Source: Neobacillus endophyticus
GTDB lineage: Bacteria; Bacillota; Bacilli; Bacillales; Cytobacillaceae
Length of the DNA stretch: 64,000 nucleotides
Direction of reading: 5' to 3'
Assembly (NCBI RefSeq): GCF_013248975.1
Contig: NZ_JABRWH010000001.1
Location: 3,864,001-3,928,000, forward strand
The position numbers and the translations under genes are program-made. The stretch's first letter is position 1. Every line of letters begins with the position of its first letter. Positions 54,757 through 63,317 of this stretch are shown one piece after another. The notes under the pieces are model-generated. The model was not told the DNA's origin and did no database searches. It worked only from the letters and a program-made list of their open reading frames with translations.

Positions 54757-55755
54757 ATGAGGAAAATACTTGCTCTCTGTATAGCCGCATATGCATATTT
54801 CTATCTATCGAAACAAGGCGTCGTTCCGACAATCGATCAAATAAAAAATATGATAAACCTAAATGAAAATCCATCAGCTCAGCAGACTGTTCCCATTACA
54901 CAGCAAGAAACGAAGGAATCAACGGCAATGAGTTCGGGAAACAATCAACAGCCAAGTTCAACCTCGATCCCTGCTTCTTATGATAAAAAATATACACCAA
55001 CAAAGATCCAAACTTATTGGGCATCGATTAATAATGGCAAACTCGTAGTGACTGGGAAGGAAACGGTATATGGACAATATACTAACGCAAATGGGGTAAT
55101 ATTATATATTGATGAACCAAGAGCCAATAAGAAAACAACTATAAAAGTGCCATTTACAAATGGTACGATTCATTATGAATTTCCTCTCACTTATTCAGTA
55201 GGGGATGTGATTCTCAATTTAAATGAATATTACAATGGCAAAGCAGATGATCCGAATAAGGTTTTGGGATATGCTGAGTATCATTTAACAAATGGTGATC
55301 CATATTTACAGCCAAGCTATATGGTTCAAAGTAATAATCCCACTCTGGTGAACTTGGCAAAAAAAATCACAGCTGGGAAACAGACTGATACAGAAAAGTC
55401 GAGGGCCATTTTTGAATGGGTGGCAAAGAACATTGCCTACAATGCCCAATTGGTAAATAGTCCAAACCCGCCGTTATATTCTGCTTTGACGACATATGAA
55501 AACCGGGTTGTATTATGTTCTGGCTATGCTGATTTAAGTGCGGCCCTTCACCGTGCAATCGGTATTGAGGCAAAAGTAGATTACGGTGAAAATCATGCAT
55601 GGAATGAGATTAAGCTCAATGGCGTTTGGCAGACAGAAGACCCAACCTATGCTTCAGGATTTATTAACCTAAATACAGGTAAATTTGTTCGAAGTTACCA
55701 TCCAGCGTATTTTTACAAATCCGATAAACACAAAGAAGGAGAATATCCTTGGTAA
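54757..55755 (+). CDS. Transglutaminase-like cysteine-protease-fold protein
   Basis: A 332-residue exported or membrane-anchored protein: a short hydrophobic N-terminus (ILALCIAAYAYFYLS), a Gln/Ser/Thr-rich linker, a beta-rich middle domain, and a C-terminal transglutaminase-like domain. The Cys (VVLCSGYADLSAALHRAIGI), His (GENHAWNEIKLNG) and Asp (TEDPTYAS) triad is intact. Such proteins may be peptidases or crosslinkers; the role here is not known. The ATG has GAGGTGG 6 bases upstream. Confidence 0.87.
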   Translation: MRKILALCIAAYAYFYLSKQGVVPTIDQIKNMINLNENPSAQQTVPITQQETKESTAMSSGNNQQPSSTSIPASYDKKYTPTKIQTYWASINNGKLVVTGKETVYGQYTNANGVILYIDEPRANKKTTIKVPFTNGTIHYEFPLTYSVGDVILNLNEYYNGKADDPNKVLGYAEYHLTNGDPYLQPSYMVQSNNPTLVNLAKKITAGKQTDTEKSRAIFEWVAKNIAYNAQLVNSPNPPLYSALTTYENRVVLCSGYADLSAALHRAIGIEAKVDYGENHAWNEIKLNGVWQTEDPTYASGFINLNTGKFVRSYHPAYFYKSDKHKEGEYPW

Positions 55756-55756
55756 T

Positions 55757-55786
55757 GCTTCTCTGGATAGCAGAGAGGCTTTTTAT
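55757..55786 (+). terminator. Terminator after the transglutaminase-like gene
   Basis: GCTTCTCTG/CAGAGAGGC stem with a small loop, then TTTTTATTT, starting right after the stop codon. Confidence 0.85.
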
Positions 55787-55945
55787 TTGCATATAACTAT
55801 GTTTTACATTTTCTTATGAAATTATCATTTTTTCTTAGTAGACACATGAAGGAAAAGCATGTAATGTTTAATTTAGTGGGTATTAACATCTTGAAAAAAA
55901 TGGTAAAAAGCTGATTTTGACTCTTGAAATGTAAGGAGATAATTC

Positions 55946-57148
55946 ATGGCAGATTTCCAAAGGGAACAAGTACACACACCTATGTCTCGACAAAAAAAAA
56001 GGAGAAGATTAAAACCGTTCGTCAGACGTTTTTTATATCTATTGGTCATTGTTGCTGGAATATTACTGATTCCCAAGTTTTTCCATCATTCTGAAACCGC
56101 TAAACTTAAAGAGCCCAAATCGGTACATCAATCAGTGACAAAAAAACCGCAATCAAATACGAATGAAATGACAAAGGTTCAAGATATAAATAATGCACCT
56201 GTCATTGACCAATACTTAAAAAGCCTAAACTTTAATGGTTCTGTTCTAGTTGTAAAAAATGGGACCGTTCTTGTCAATAAGGGGTATGGCTATGCTGATA
56301 TGGAAACAAAACGGTCAAATAATTCTTCGACTGTTTTCTACATTGGTTCTATTACAAAAGTGTTTATATCAACTGCGGTTATGCAGCTTCAAGAAAAAGG
56401 ATTATTAAATATTCACGATCCTCTGGCTAAATATTTACCTGATTTTCCGAATGCTCGTAAAATAACTTTATATAATCTGCTCACACACACCTCTGGGATT
56501 CCTGAGCATTCTGAAACAACAGAGCCTATATCACATGATGATTTAATTAAAAAGATAGCTAAAGGTCATTTGAAATTTCCACCAGGTACAATGTGGAATT
56601 ACAGTGATTCCAACTATAGCATTTTGGGGTATATTATTGAAAAATTAACGCAAGAGCCGCTTGAACAATATGTAACCACACATATTTTTAAACAAGCTGG
56701 TCTTGAGCATACCGGATTCGGGAAAACCTATATACAAGAGCCATATCAAGCCAATGGTTATAAAATAAAAAACAAACAAATGATTTCTACAACTTTGCCT
56801 GATATGTCCCAATTATTTGCCTGTGGAGATATTTATACGACTCCATATGACATGTATTTATTTGATAAAGCTCTTTATAATGGAAAATTGATATCTGCTG
56901 CGAGTTTAAAGGTATTTTTTACGCCATTTAAACATAACTATGCATTAGGAATGTATCGAGACCCTGGAAGCTATTCTGACCATGGCGTTTTGCCAGGCTG
57001 GAATGTGTTAAATAGCTTTAGTCGAAATGGAAATAATTTTGTTGTGTTGTTTTCCAATGTACAGAATGGAGTTAAATCGTTAGGTGTTGTAAACAATCAA
57101 ATCTATCTATTGTTAAAGAATATTCATATAAATCAAACCCGCTCATAG
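55946..57148 (+). CDS. Serine hydrolase of the beta-lactamase class C / AmpH type
   Basis: A 400-residue protein with an N-terminal basic segment and membrane helix (FLYLLVIVAGILLIP), then a penicillin-recognising serine hydrolase domain. The SxxK motif is S135-K138 (GSITKV) and the second motif is YSDSNY. The third KTG-like box is not clear (a HG-type motif near SDHGVLPGW). These are usually D-amino-acid peptidases or esterases of cell-wall metabolism rather than true resistance enzymes. A GTAAGGAG site precedes the ATG. Its stop codon lies within its own terminator. Confidence 0.88.
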   Translation: MADFQREQVHTPMSRQKKRRRLKPFVRRFLYLLVIVAGILLIPKFFHHSETAKLKEPKSVHQSVTKKPQSNTNEMTKVQDINNAPVIDQYLKSLNFNGSVLVVKNGTVLVNKGYGYADMETKRSNNSSTVFYIGSITKVFISTAVMQLQEKGLLNIHDPLAKYLPDFPNARKITLYNLLTHTSGIPEHSETTEPISHDDLIKKIAKGHLKFPPGTMWNYSDSNYSILGYIIEKLTQEPLEQYVTTHIFKQAGLEHTGFGKTYIQEPYQANGYKIKNKQMISTTLPDMSQLFACGDIYTTPYDMYLFDKALYNGKLISAASLKVFFTPFKHNYALGMYRDPGSYSDHGVLPGWNVLNSFSRNGNNFVVLFSNVQNGVKSLGVVNNQIYLLLKNIHINQTRS

Positions 57149-57158
57149 CGGGTTTTTT
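57136..57158 (+). terminator. Terminator overlapping the hydrolase stop codon
   Basis: AACCCGCT/AGCGGGTTTTTT stem (AACCCGC with GCGGGTT) with a 4-base loop; the TAG stop is part of the hairpin. Confidence 0.88.
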
Positions 57159-57266
57159 CAATTGGTAATAATGGTAATAATATCACTCTTGTTCCCACTT
57201 ATTCTTCTAATATATGATTAATACATCAGGTTGATTGATTAGAAGATTGAGGGGGAATTTATTAAA

Positions 57267-58967
57267 TTGAAAAAAATCCTGATCTTTTTCTTTGCTCTGG
57301 GTATGACATTTTCTTTTTTACCAGCCGGGCACAGTTTTGCGCAATCAGAACCGATGATCAAAGTGAAGCTCATCAATTATTTGGGAAATAAGACTGAAAT
57401 TACATTAAAGCCAAATGGCGATTATCATACAAATGATTCGAATATTGTATTAAAGTCGGGAAATACTTATCTTTTAAAACAGGAAAATGGAAAATTATCC
57501 TTATATAAAGACGGTAATGCATTAAACACTTACGATACTTTTTCTGCACAGCCGATTTCGGCAAATTCGCAATTGTCGATTAATGGACGATTATATTTAG
57601 GAAGTTTTGATTTTTCTGTGGAAAATAGTCAATATGTACGCCCTGTTAATACAGTTAATGTTGAAGATTATTTAAAAGGTGTGGTTCCGATTGAAATGTA
57701 TCCTGCTTGGAACATTGAAGCTTTAAAAACTCAGGCTGTGGCAGCGAGAACCTATGCGATGAGTTATATTAATCGTGGAACTATCGATGACACTATTTTA
57801 TACCAGGTATATGGCGGTTACATTTGGACACCGAATACCACTAAAGCAGTAGATGATACAGTAGGACAGGTTGCACAATATAATGGTCATTTAATTTCTG
57901 CTGTATACTCTGCCAGCAACGGCGGAATGACCGAAAGCAATAATGATGTGTGGGGCACAACAGCAGTTCCGTATTTAGCGATTAAGAAGGATCCATATGA
58001 TCCAGACACACCTTGGAGCTTTTCTTTTCATAAAACGCAAATTGATATTACGTCTCTTGATTTAACAAAAGCTTCTGATTGGTGGTCATCCGTCAATGAA
58101 GCGGACTCAACGATCACCTATAATATTAAAACATGGCTAAATAGTAACGGTTATTCTGGCAAGGATATAAAAATTACTTCTATTCCTGTATTTTCGCTAC
58201 ATGATGTCACCGCTGGAGGGCGGGTTAGCAAAGGGGATATTACGGTTAATTTCTTGGTTAAAGATATGGTTGATGCGGATGGCAAGCTAATTCCTCAACA
58301 AATCTCATTTACAAATGTTAGTGCATCCAAAATACGCTCCATTATAGGCAATCGTATGATGTGGAGTTATTTGGTAAATAACATACAAACTGATTCGGAC
58401 ATGGTAACAGTAAAAGGTTCTGGAGATGGCCATGGAGTTGGAATGAGTCAATGGGGCGCCAAAAAAATGGCGGATGAAGGGAAAAAATATACTGATATCT
58501 TAAAGTTTTATTATGATGGAACGAATATTGCAAAAATGTATGATACAGCAGGGGGGGGAACTGTTCAGTCTAAAGATATGATCTCTGCAACAAAAACAGG
58601 CTGGCAGAAGACCCTTGGCAAATGGTATTTTTACAAATCAAATGGTGCGAAAGCAACAGGGTGGCTGAAAGATGCCGGTAAATGGTATTATCTAAATAAA
58701 AATGGTGAAATGCTAACTGGCTGGCAAAAAGTAAATGGCAAATGGTACTTTTTAAATTCAAGTGGTGCCATGGCAATAGGCTGGCTAAAGGATCATAATA
58801 AATGGTACTATTTGACCTCTTCCGGTGCTAGGGAAACAGGCTGGATTACTGATAAAGGAAAACGATACTATTTATCAGCAAGTGGTGCAATGGTACAAAA
58901 TCGTCAATATATAAACGGCAAGTGGTACCTATTTTCTAGCAGCGGTAGTTTAATCCACGCCCTATAA
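57267..58967 (+). CDS. SpoIID/LytB-domain protein with cell-wall-binding repeats
   Basis: A 566-residue secreted protein: signal peptide (ILIFFFALGMTFSFLPAGHSFA), an N-terminal beta domain, a SpoIID/LytB domain (VEDYLKGVVPIEMYPAWNIEALKTQAVAARTYA split over 20-residue segments here: YLKGVVPIEMYPAW; AASNGGMTESN-like SASNGGMTESN; GDGHGVGMSQWGA), and about six 20-residue choline-binding-type repeats at the end (GWQKTLGKWYFY, GWLKDAGKWYYL and so on). SpoIID-type enzymes are lytic transglycosylases acting on denuded glycan; LytB modulates the LytC amidase. The fused C-terminal repeats suggest anchoring to wall or teichoic polymers. The start is TTG with GGGGGA upstream. Confidence 0.9.
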   Translation: MKKILIFFFALGMTFSFLPAGHSFAQSEPMIKVKLINYLGNKTEITLKPNGDYHTNDSNIVLKSGNTYLLKQENGKLSLYKDGNALNTYDTFSAQPISANSQLSINGRLYLGSFDFSVENSQYVRPVNTVNVEDYLKGVVPIEMYPAWNIEALKTQAVAARTYAMSYINRGTIDDTILYQVYGGYIWTPNTTKAVDDTVGQVAQYNGHLISAVYSASNGGMTESNNDVWGTTAVPYLAIKKDPYDPDTPWSFSFHKTQIDITSLDLTKASDWWSSVNEADSTITYNIKTWLNSNGYSGKDIKITSIPVFSLHDVTAGGRVSKGDITVNFLVKDMVDADGKLIPQQISFTNVSASKIRSIIGNRMMWSYLVNNIQTDSDMVTVKGSGDGHGVGMSQWGAKKMADEGKKYTDILKFYYDGTNIAKMYDTAGGGTVQSKDMISATKTGWQKTLGKWYFYKSNGAKATGWLKDAGKWYYLNKNGEMLTGWQKVNGKWYFLNSSGAMAIGWLKDHNKWYYLTSSGARETGWITDKGKRYYLSASGAMVQNRQYINGKWYLFSSSGSLIHAL

Positions 58968-58979
58968 TAATTGAGAAAT

Positions 58980-59008
58980 TAGCTCCAACAATATGTTGGG
59001 GCTTTTTT
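58980..59008 (+). terminator. Terminator after the SpoIID/LytB gene
   Basis: AGCTCCAACA/TGTTGGGGCT stem with a short loop and TTTTTT. Confidence 0.88.
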
Positions 59009-59039
59009 CAGCCGATAGGATACTTTTCCCTATCAGGCA

Positions 59040-59200
59040 TAAGTGCACTAAGGGATGCTTCGTGAGCATTAGCCTCGCAGTCGAGAAGTTGTGCTTTTTG
59101 GCGAACTACACCTCTGACTTTGCAATAACGTGCTCGCCAGTCGGCGAGTTTTCTTTATTGTAGAAAGATCTAAGTTACATGTATAATAGGATCTTTTTTA
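59040..59200. repeat. Possible intergenic repetitive element
   Basis: A GC-richer patch in an AT-rich gap, with CTCGCC-agtc-GGCGAG (hairpin, then TTTTCTTT) and a related CTCGCAGTCGAG palindrome some 80 bases earlier, joined by GGCGAACTACACCTCTGAC. No ORF. It resembles dispersed intergenic elements of Bacilli from memory; not provable here. The rest of the gap to 59356 is featureless. Confidence 0.35.
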
Positions 59201-59356
59201 TACCATTTGATTAAATTAGCCTATTTTTAAAGAAAAATGAACAAGAAGTTGGAGAAATTGATCAACCATTTGCTATAATGATTGTTGCGTCATTTTTTTG
59301 TATTTAGTAAAAAGTGGAACAGTGCTAGAAAGGTGTTTTTTAGGGGGAGGGTTATT

Positions 59357-60682
59357 ATGAATAGAAATATATATGTATTTTGGGGGTTAGTTATCACCAC
59401 CCTAATTTCAGCACTTGATGCAAACATCATGCAAACGGCAAGTCCGACCATCGTTAAACAGCTTGGCGGCATGGAGTTGTTTGCTTGGATCTTTGTTGTG
59501 TATATGCTGGCGAGTACGGTGACGGTTCCGCTTTACGGGAAATTATCGGATATGTACGGACGCAAAAGGCTGTTGATGATTTCTGTCGGTTTATTTACGA
59601 TTGGTTCAATTCTTTGCGGAATTGCTAATTCAATGGTGGAGCTCGTTATTTTCCGAGGCATTCAAGGTCTTGGAGCAGGTGGTATGATCCCACTGTCATT
59701 GATCATTGTTGGTGATTTATATACAATCGAAAAGCGTGGCCGCATTCAGGCTGTGTTTAGCAGTATTTGGGCAATTTCTTCGATCATTGGCCCGGTCATG
59801 GGCTCGTTTTTTGTTGAAGTGCTAACATGGAGATGGATTTTCTTTATCAACGTTCCTATTGGAATTGCTACGATTTTATGTTTAGTGCCTTACCATGAAG
59901 AGACTGAATTTAAAAAGACCTATATTGATTATAAAGGTTTTATTCTTTTCGGGATTTCCATCACAATGTTATTGCTTGCTACGAATGTTAAATATCCGAT
60001 TTGGTACATAATGATTAGCCTAATCTCCTTTATTGTGTTTGTTATTGTCGAAAGAAAGGAAGCGCATCCATTTTTACCGGTAACCCTTTTTAAAAACAAA
60101 GGGATTTTAACTACAAATCTGTTCATGTTATTTTACTGTCTATCCTTTTTCGGTACCTCGAATTTTATTCCACTGTATCTTCAAGAGGGTAGTCATATGA
60201 GTATTTATAAGAGCGGTTTGATTTTGTTAAGTATTGCAGCAGGTTGGATGTTTGGCAGTATACCTGCAGGAAAATGGATTTTGCGTTTCGGTTACAAAAA
60301 TCTGTTTATCATCGGCAGTTTTATAACAGCATTTACAGGACTTATTTTATTTTTGTTTATTAAAGAAATGTCCTATGTCACGTTATTTATGATTTTAACG
60401 GTTCAGGGTATTTCTTTTGGACTTTTGTTTGCCATCGGCACGATCGCTGTGCAAGAATTTGCCGAGGCAAATATTAAAGGAATCTCGACATCATTGCAAA
60501 TGTTTTTAAGAAATATCGGTACGTCCATTGGTGTAATGATTATGGGTTTGATTATTAATCATGCAGTAAACATCGTCACGGGAATGCAAAACATATTTTT
60601 ATATGCCTTTAGTTTAAGTGTAGTAACAGTATTATTAAGCTTCCTGATCCCGGCAAAAACGGCTGAATCAAGTAAATCTTAA
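59357..60682 (+). CDS. MFS multidrug exporter, DHA2 (EmrB/QacA-like)
   Basis: A 441-residue transporter with about 14 helices predicted by hydrophobicity. It shows motif D-like LISALDANIMQTASPTI in helix 1, motif A GKLSDMYGRKRLL between helices 2 and 3, and motif C-like GLGAGGMIPLSLIIVGDLY. Such proteins export drugs or toxic metabolites using the proton gradient. I chose the ATG with AGGGGGAGG upstream over a frame 25 codons longer. No regulator gene is adjacent. Confidence 0.92.
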   Translation: MNRNIYVFWGLVITTLISALDANIMQTASPTIVKQLGGMELFAWIFVVYMLASTVTVPLYGKLSDMYGRKRLLMISVGLFTIGSILCGIANSMVELVIFRGIQGLGAGGMIPLSLIIVGDLYTIEKRGRIQAVFSSIWAISSIIGPVMGSFFVEVLTWRWIFFINVPIGIATILCLVPYHEETEFKKTYIDYKGFILFGISITMLLLATNVKYPIWYIMISLISFIVFVIVERKEAHPFLPVTLFKNKGILTTNLFMLFYCLSFFGTSNFIPLYLQEGSHMSIYKSGLILLSIAAGWMFGSIPAGKWILRFGYKNLFIIGSFITAFTGLILFLFIKEMSYVTLFMILTVQGISFGLLFAIGTIAVQEFAEANIKGISTSLQMFLRNIGTSIGVMIMGLIINHAVNIVTGMQNIFLYAFSLSVVTVLLSFLIPAKTAESSKS

Positions 60683-60706
60683 ATAGGAAATAATTATGTA
60701 ATCTCA

Positions 60707-60739
60707 TAAAAATCCACTCAATTTCTTGGGTGGATTTTT
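60707..60739. terminator. Terminator between MFS exporter and gamma-carbonic anhydrase gene
   Basis: AAAATCCAC/GTGGATTTT stem with a loop of about 13 bases; T-runs on both strands, serving convergent genes. Confidence 0.82.
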
Positions 60740-60745
60740 AAATGC

Positions 60746-61252
60746 CTATTTTAGAATCTCTTTAAATTCTTTGCCCTTCTGTACGTAGTGTTCACTTGAC
60801 ATTTGTAGCATTTGCAAATCTTTTTCATTTAGCACTCTTACAACTTTACCGGGGGAGCCTAGTACAAGTGAGCGAGGAGGAATTTTGATGCCACCAGCAA
60901 GGAGTGTGTTCGCTCCAATAATACATTCCTCTCCAATTTCTACATTATCCAGAATGGTGGAACCCATGCCGATAATAGAGTGTTGTCCGATCTTGCAACC
61001 ATGCAACACAACATTATGTCCTACTGTTACATCATCTTCAATGACGCAGCTTTCATACATATGAATCGTGGTATTATCCTGAATACTGCACCTCTCACCA
61101 ATTATAATAGGACCATCATCAGCCCGTAAAACAGCATTAAACCACACGGACGAATTCTTCCCAATCCTAACATCCCCAATCACATAAGCACCTGGCGCAA
61201 CAAACACTGACTCATCAATAGAAGGAGACTTACCATTATAGGGAATTATCAT
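60746..61252 (-). CDS. Gamma-carbonic anhydrase-like protein
   Basis: A 168-residue left-handed beta-helix protein with hexapeptide repeats, of the gamma-class carbonic anhydrase/YrdA-YtoA group. Metal-ligand His residues are visible in NTTIHM and GHNVVLHG. The start MIIPYNGKSPSIDESVFVAPGAYV and the closing SPGKVVRVLN are typical. Whether it hydrates CO2 or acts otherwise is unknown for most members. The ATG at 61250-61252 follows AAAGGAGGG by 6 bases; the frame could start one codon earlier at TTG. Confidence 0.93.
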   Translation of the reverse strand: MIIPYNGKSPSIDESVFVAPGAYVIGDVRIGKNSSVWFNAVLRADDGPIIIGERCSIQDNTTIHMYESCVIEDDVTVGHNVVLHGCKIGQHSIIGMGSTILDNVEIGEECIIGANTLLAGGIKIPPRSLVLGSPGKVVRVLNEKDLQMLQMSSEHYVQKGKEFKEILK

Positions 61253-61332
61253 CAAAATCCCTCCTTTTAAAAATATCAGAATAGTCTAATTTATACCCTT
61301 TTCCTAATTATAGCATCAATCATCAAGAAAGT

Positions 61333-61375
61333 GGTGTCAGGCACTATGTGAAAAAATCACATGGTGCCTGACACC
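61333..61375. repeat. REP-like palindrome with TGTCAGGCACC core
   Basis: GGTGTCAGGCACTATGTGA and TCACATGGTGCCTGACACC pair nearly perfectly around a 5-base A loop. The GTGCCTGACACC core is familiar as a dispersed palindromic repeat of Bacillus-group genomes. It lies between divergent genes. Confidence 0.65.
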
Positions 61376-61430
61376 AAAAATATGTAAGCGCTTTAATAAT
61401 TATCTAAATATAAAAAATAGTCAAAAAATA

Positions 61431-61459
61431 TTGACATGGATTTTTTTCGGTGGTAACCT
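61431..61459 (+). promoter_or_regulatory. Sigma-A promoter of the ilvA T-box transcript
   Basis: TTGACA (61431-61436), 17-base spacer, TAACCT (61454-61459), about 30 bases before the leader begins to match T-box structure. Confidence 0.7.
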
Positions 61460-61489
61460 AGTTAAAAATTAATCATGAATCGATGAAGA

Positions 61490-61749
61490 GAAGAGTAGGA
61501 TTTGTACCTTGTCTCAAAGAGAGCTGGCAAATGGTGGGAGCCGGCGGCAGGACTATCTGAAGATCATCTCTGAGATGTATAGCTGAAATAGAACAGTAAG
61601 CTATACCGGGAATGTCCGCCGTTAAAATGGAACACGTATGATGGATTGTACGTAGTCGAGAGCCGCTGCAATATTCAAAGCTTAATGCAGCGGAAGTAGG
61701 GTGGTAACGCGAGCAAACTCGTCCCTATTCCTAGGGGACGAGTTTTTTT
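61490..61749 (+). promoter_or_regulatory. T-box leader, probably tRNA-Ile specific
   Basis: The conserved T-box sequence AGGGTGGTAACGCG is at 61698-61711, followed by the terminator ACTCGTCCC/GGGGACGAGT with TTTTTTT (to 61748). Upstream is a stem I with an AGAGTA-type loop and an apical AGAGAGCTGG/GGAGCCGG region. A candidate specifier ATC (Ile) lies at 61563-61565 after TGAAG, which fits ilvA. Uncharged tRNA would stabilise the antiterminator and switch on ilvA. Confidence 0.93.
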
Positions 61750-61812
61750 GTTGTATATAAACATTGAAATGATCAATTGAGAAATCGAAGGAAAAATTGG
61801 AGGAGATTTTCC

Positions 61813-63078
61813 ATGAGTCAACAAGTTGATAAAAGAACACTAAATGTAGAGGATATCATCATTGCTAGTCATAATATTAAGGATGCCGTTTCACCGACTC
61901 CATTGCAATATAACCATTTATTATCTGAAAAATATGGCTGCAATGTATATTTAAAACGTGAAGATATGCAAAGCGTGCGCTCTTTTAAAATTCGCGGTGC
62001 CTATAATCGTATTAAAAAACTTAGTCCGGTAGAAATGGAAAATGGGATTATTTGTGCTAGTGCTGGAAATCATGCACAGGGGGTGGCCTATTCCTGTCAT
62101 CAGTTAAAAATTAACGGGAAAATATTCATGCCAAGTACAACTCCAAAACAAAAAGTGAATTCGGTTAAATTTTGGGGAAAAGACAGTGTTGAAATTGTTC
62201 TTATCGGTGATACATTTGATGATGCTTATGAAAAAGCCATGGTATGCTGCCGAGAAGAAAACAGGACATTTATCCATCCATTCGATGATTACGACGTGAT
62301 CGCAGGGCAAGGAACAGTGGCAGTAGAGATTCTAAATGATTGCTCTGAAAAAATCGATTATGTCTTTGCAGCAATTGGCGGTGGAGGCCTTGCTTCTGGG
62401 GTTGGTACTTACCTGAGACATTATTCACCGGAAACTCGCCTTATTGGAGTGGAACCTGAAGGTGCGCCCGGAATGAAAGAATCCATTTTAAAAGGAGATG
62501 TAATCTCGCTTAATAAAATTGATCCGTTCGTCGACGGTGCAGCGGTTAAAACAGTTGGAACCAAAACTTTCAATATTTGCAAAGAAATTATCGATGATAT
62601 TGTGGTGATCCCAGAAGGCAAAGTGTGTACCACGCTTTTATCACTATACAATGAAAATGCAATCGTAGTAGAACCGACTGGAGCGTTATCTGTTGCCGCA
62701 TTAGATACATACGCGGATGAAATTAAAGGTAAAACTGTTGTTTGTATCGTCAGTGGCGGGAATAACGACATTGGCAGAATGCAGGAAATTAAGGAAAGAT
62801 CAAAACTCTATGAAGGCCTTCAACATTACTTTATTGTTCAATTTCCACAGCGGCCAGGAGCACTTCGCGAGTTTTTATTTGATGTACTTGGGCCAAATGA
62901 TGACATCAGCCATTTTGAATATACGAAAAAGAATAACCGCGAAACAGGCCCTGCACTGGTAGGAATTGAACTGAAGGATAAAGAGGATTACTTCTCATTA
63001 GTAGAACGAATAAAGGCCAAAGGTTTTCTTTACAGGGAAGTCAACAAAGACAGTACTTTATTTCAAATGTTAGTTTAA
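61813..63078 (+). CDS. ilvA: Threonine dehydratase (biosynthetic)
   Basis: A 421-residue PLP enzyme deaminating threonine to 2-oxobutyrate, the first step to isoleucine. The PLP lysine is K59 in SVRSFKIRGAYN; the Gly-rich phosphate loop is AIGGGGLASG. The C-terminal ACT-like domain (YFIVQFPQRPGALREFLFDVLGPNDDI) is present once, as in the shorter Bacillus-type enzyme, and gives isoleucine feedback sensing. The chosen ATG follows GGAGGAG. It is controlled by the T-box just upstream. Confidence 0.97.
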   Translation: MSQQVDKRTLNVEDIIIASHNIKDAVSPTPLQYNHLLSEKYGCNVYLKREDMQSVRSFKIRGAYNRIKKLSPVEMENGIICASAGNHAQGVAYSCHQLKINGKIFMPSTTPKQKVNSVKFWGKDSVEIVLIGDTFDDAYEKAMVCCREENRTFIHPFDDYDVIAGQGTVAVEILNDCSEKIDYVFAAIGGGGLASGVGTYLRHYSPETRLIGVEPEGAPGMKESILKGDVISLNKIDPFVDGAAVKTVGTKTFNICKEIIDDIVVIPEGKVCTTLLSLYNENAIVVEPTGALSVAALDTYADEIKGKTVVCIVSGGNNDIGRMQEIKERSKLYEGLQHYFIVQFPQRPGALREFLFDVLGPNDDISHFEYTKKNNRETGPALVGIELKDKEDYFSLVERIKAKGFLYREVNKDSTLFQMLV

Positions 63079-63094
63079 AAGTGAACATAAGAAG

Positions 63095-63123
63095 GTTCAA
63101 CCAAACACGGTTGGGCTTTTTTA
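63095..63123 (+). terminator. Terminator after ilvA
   Basis: CAACC/GGTTG stem (extended by GTTC/GGGC-type pairs) with a short loop and TTTTTT. Confidence 0.78.
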
Positions 63124-63175
63124 TATGTAATGAGAGTTAAAATGCTGATTCAAGAGAAATTTGAAAATCAGACAC

Positions 63176-63203
63176 TTAACAAATCATTGAAATAAGGTAT
63201 AAT
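63176..63203 (+). promoter_or_regulatory. Putative promoter of the yeeI-type gene
   Basis: A consensus TATAAT (63198-63203) with TTAACA (63176-63181) 16 bases upstream, about 115 bases before the gene start. Confidence 0.5.
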
Positions 63204-63317
63204 ATTACTTGTGAAAAAATCTTGTTAATATAGTTTATCAGGATTGATATATATAGAAAGAGTATTTCAATATAATGATCTTGAGCTGATTTAATGAAGA
63301 AAGAGAGTGTGTTTTGA

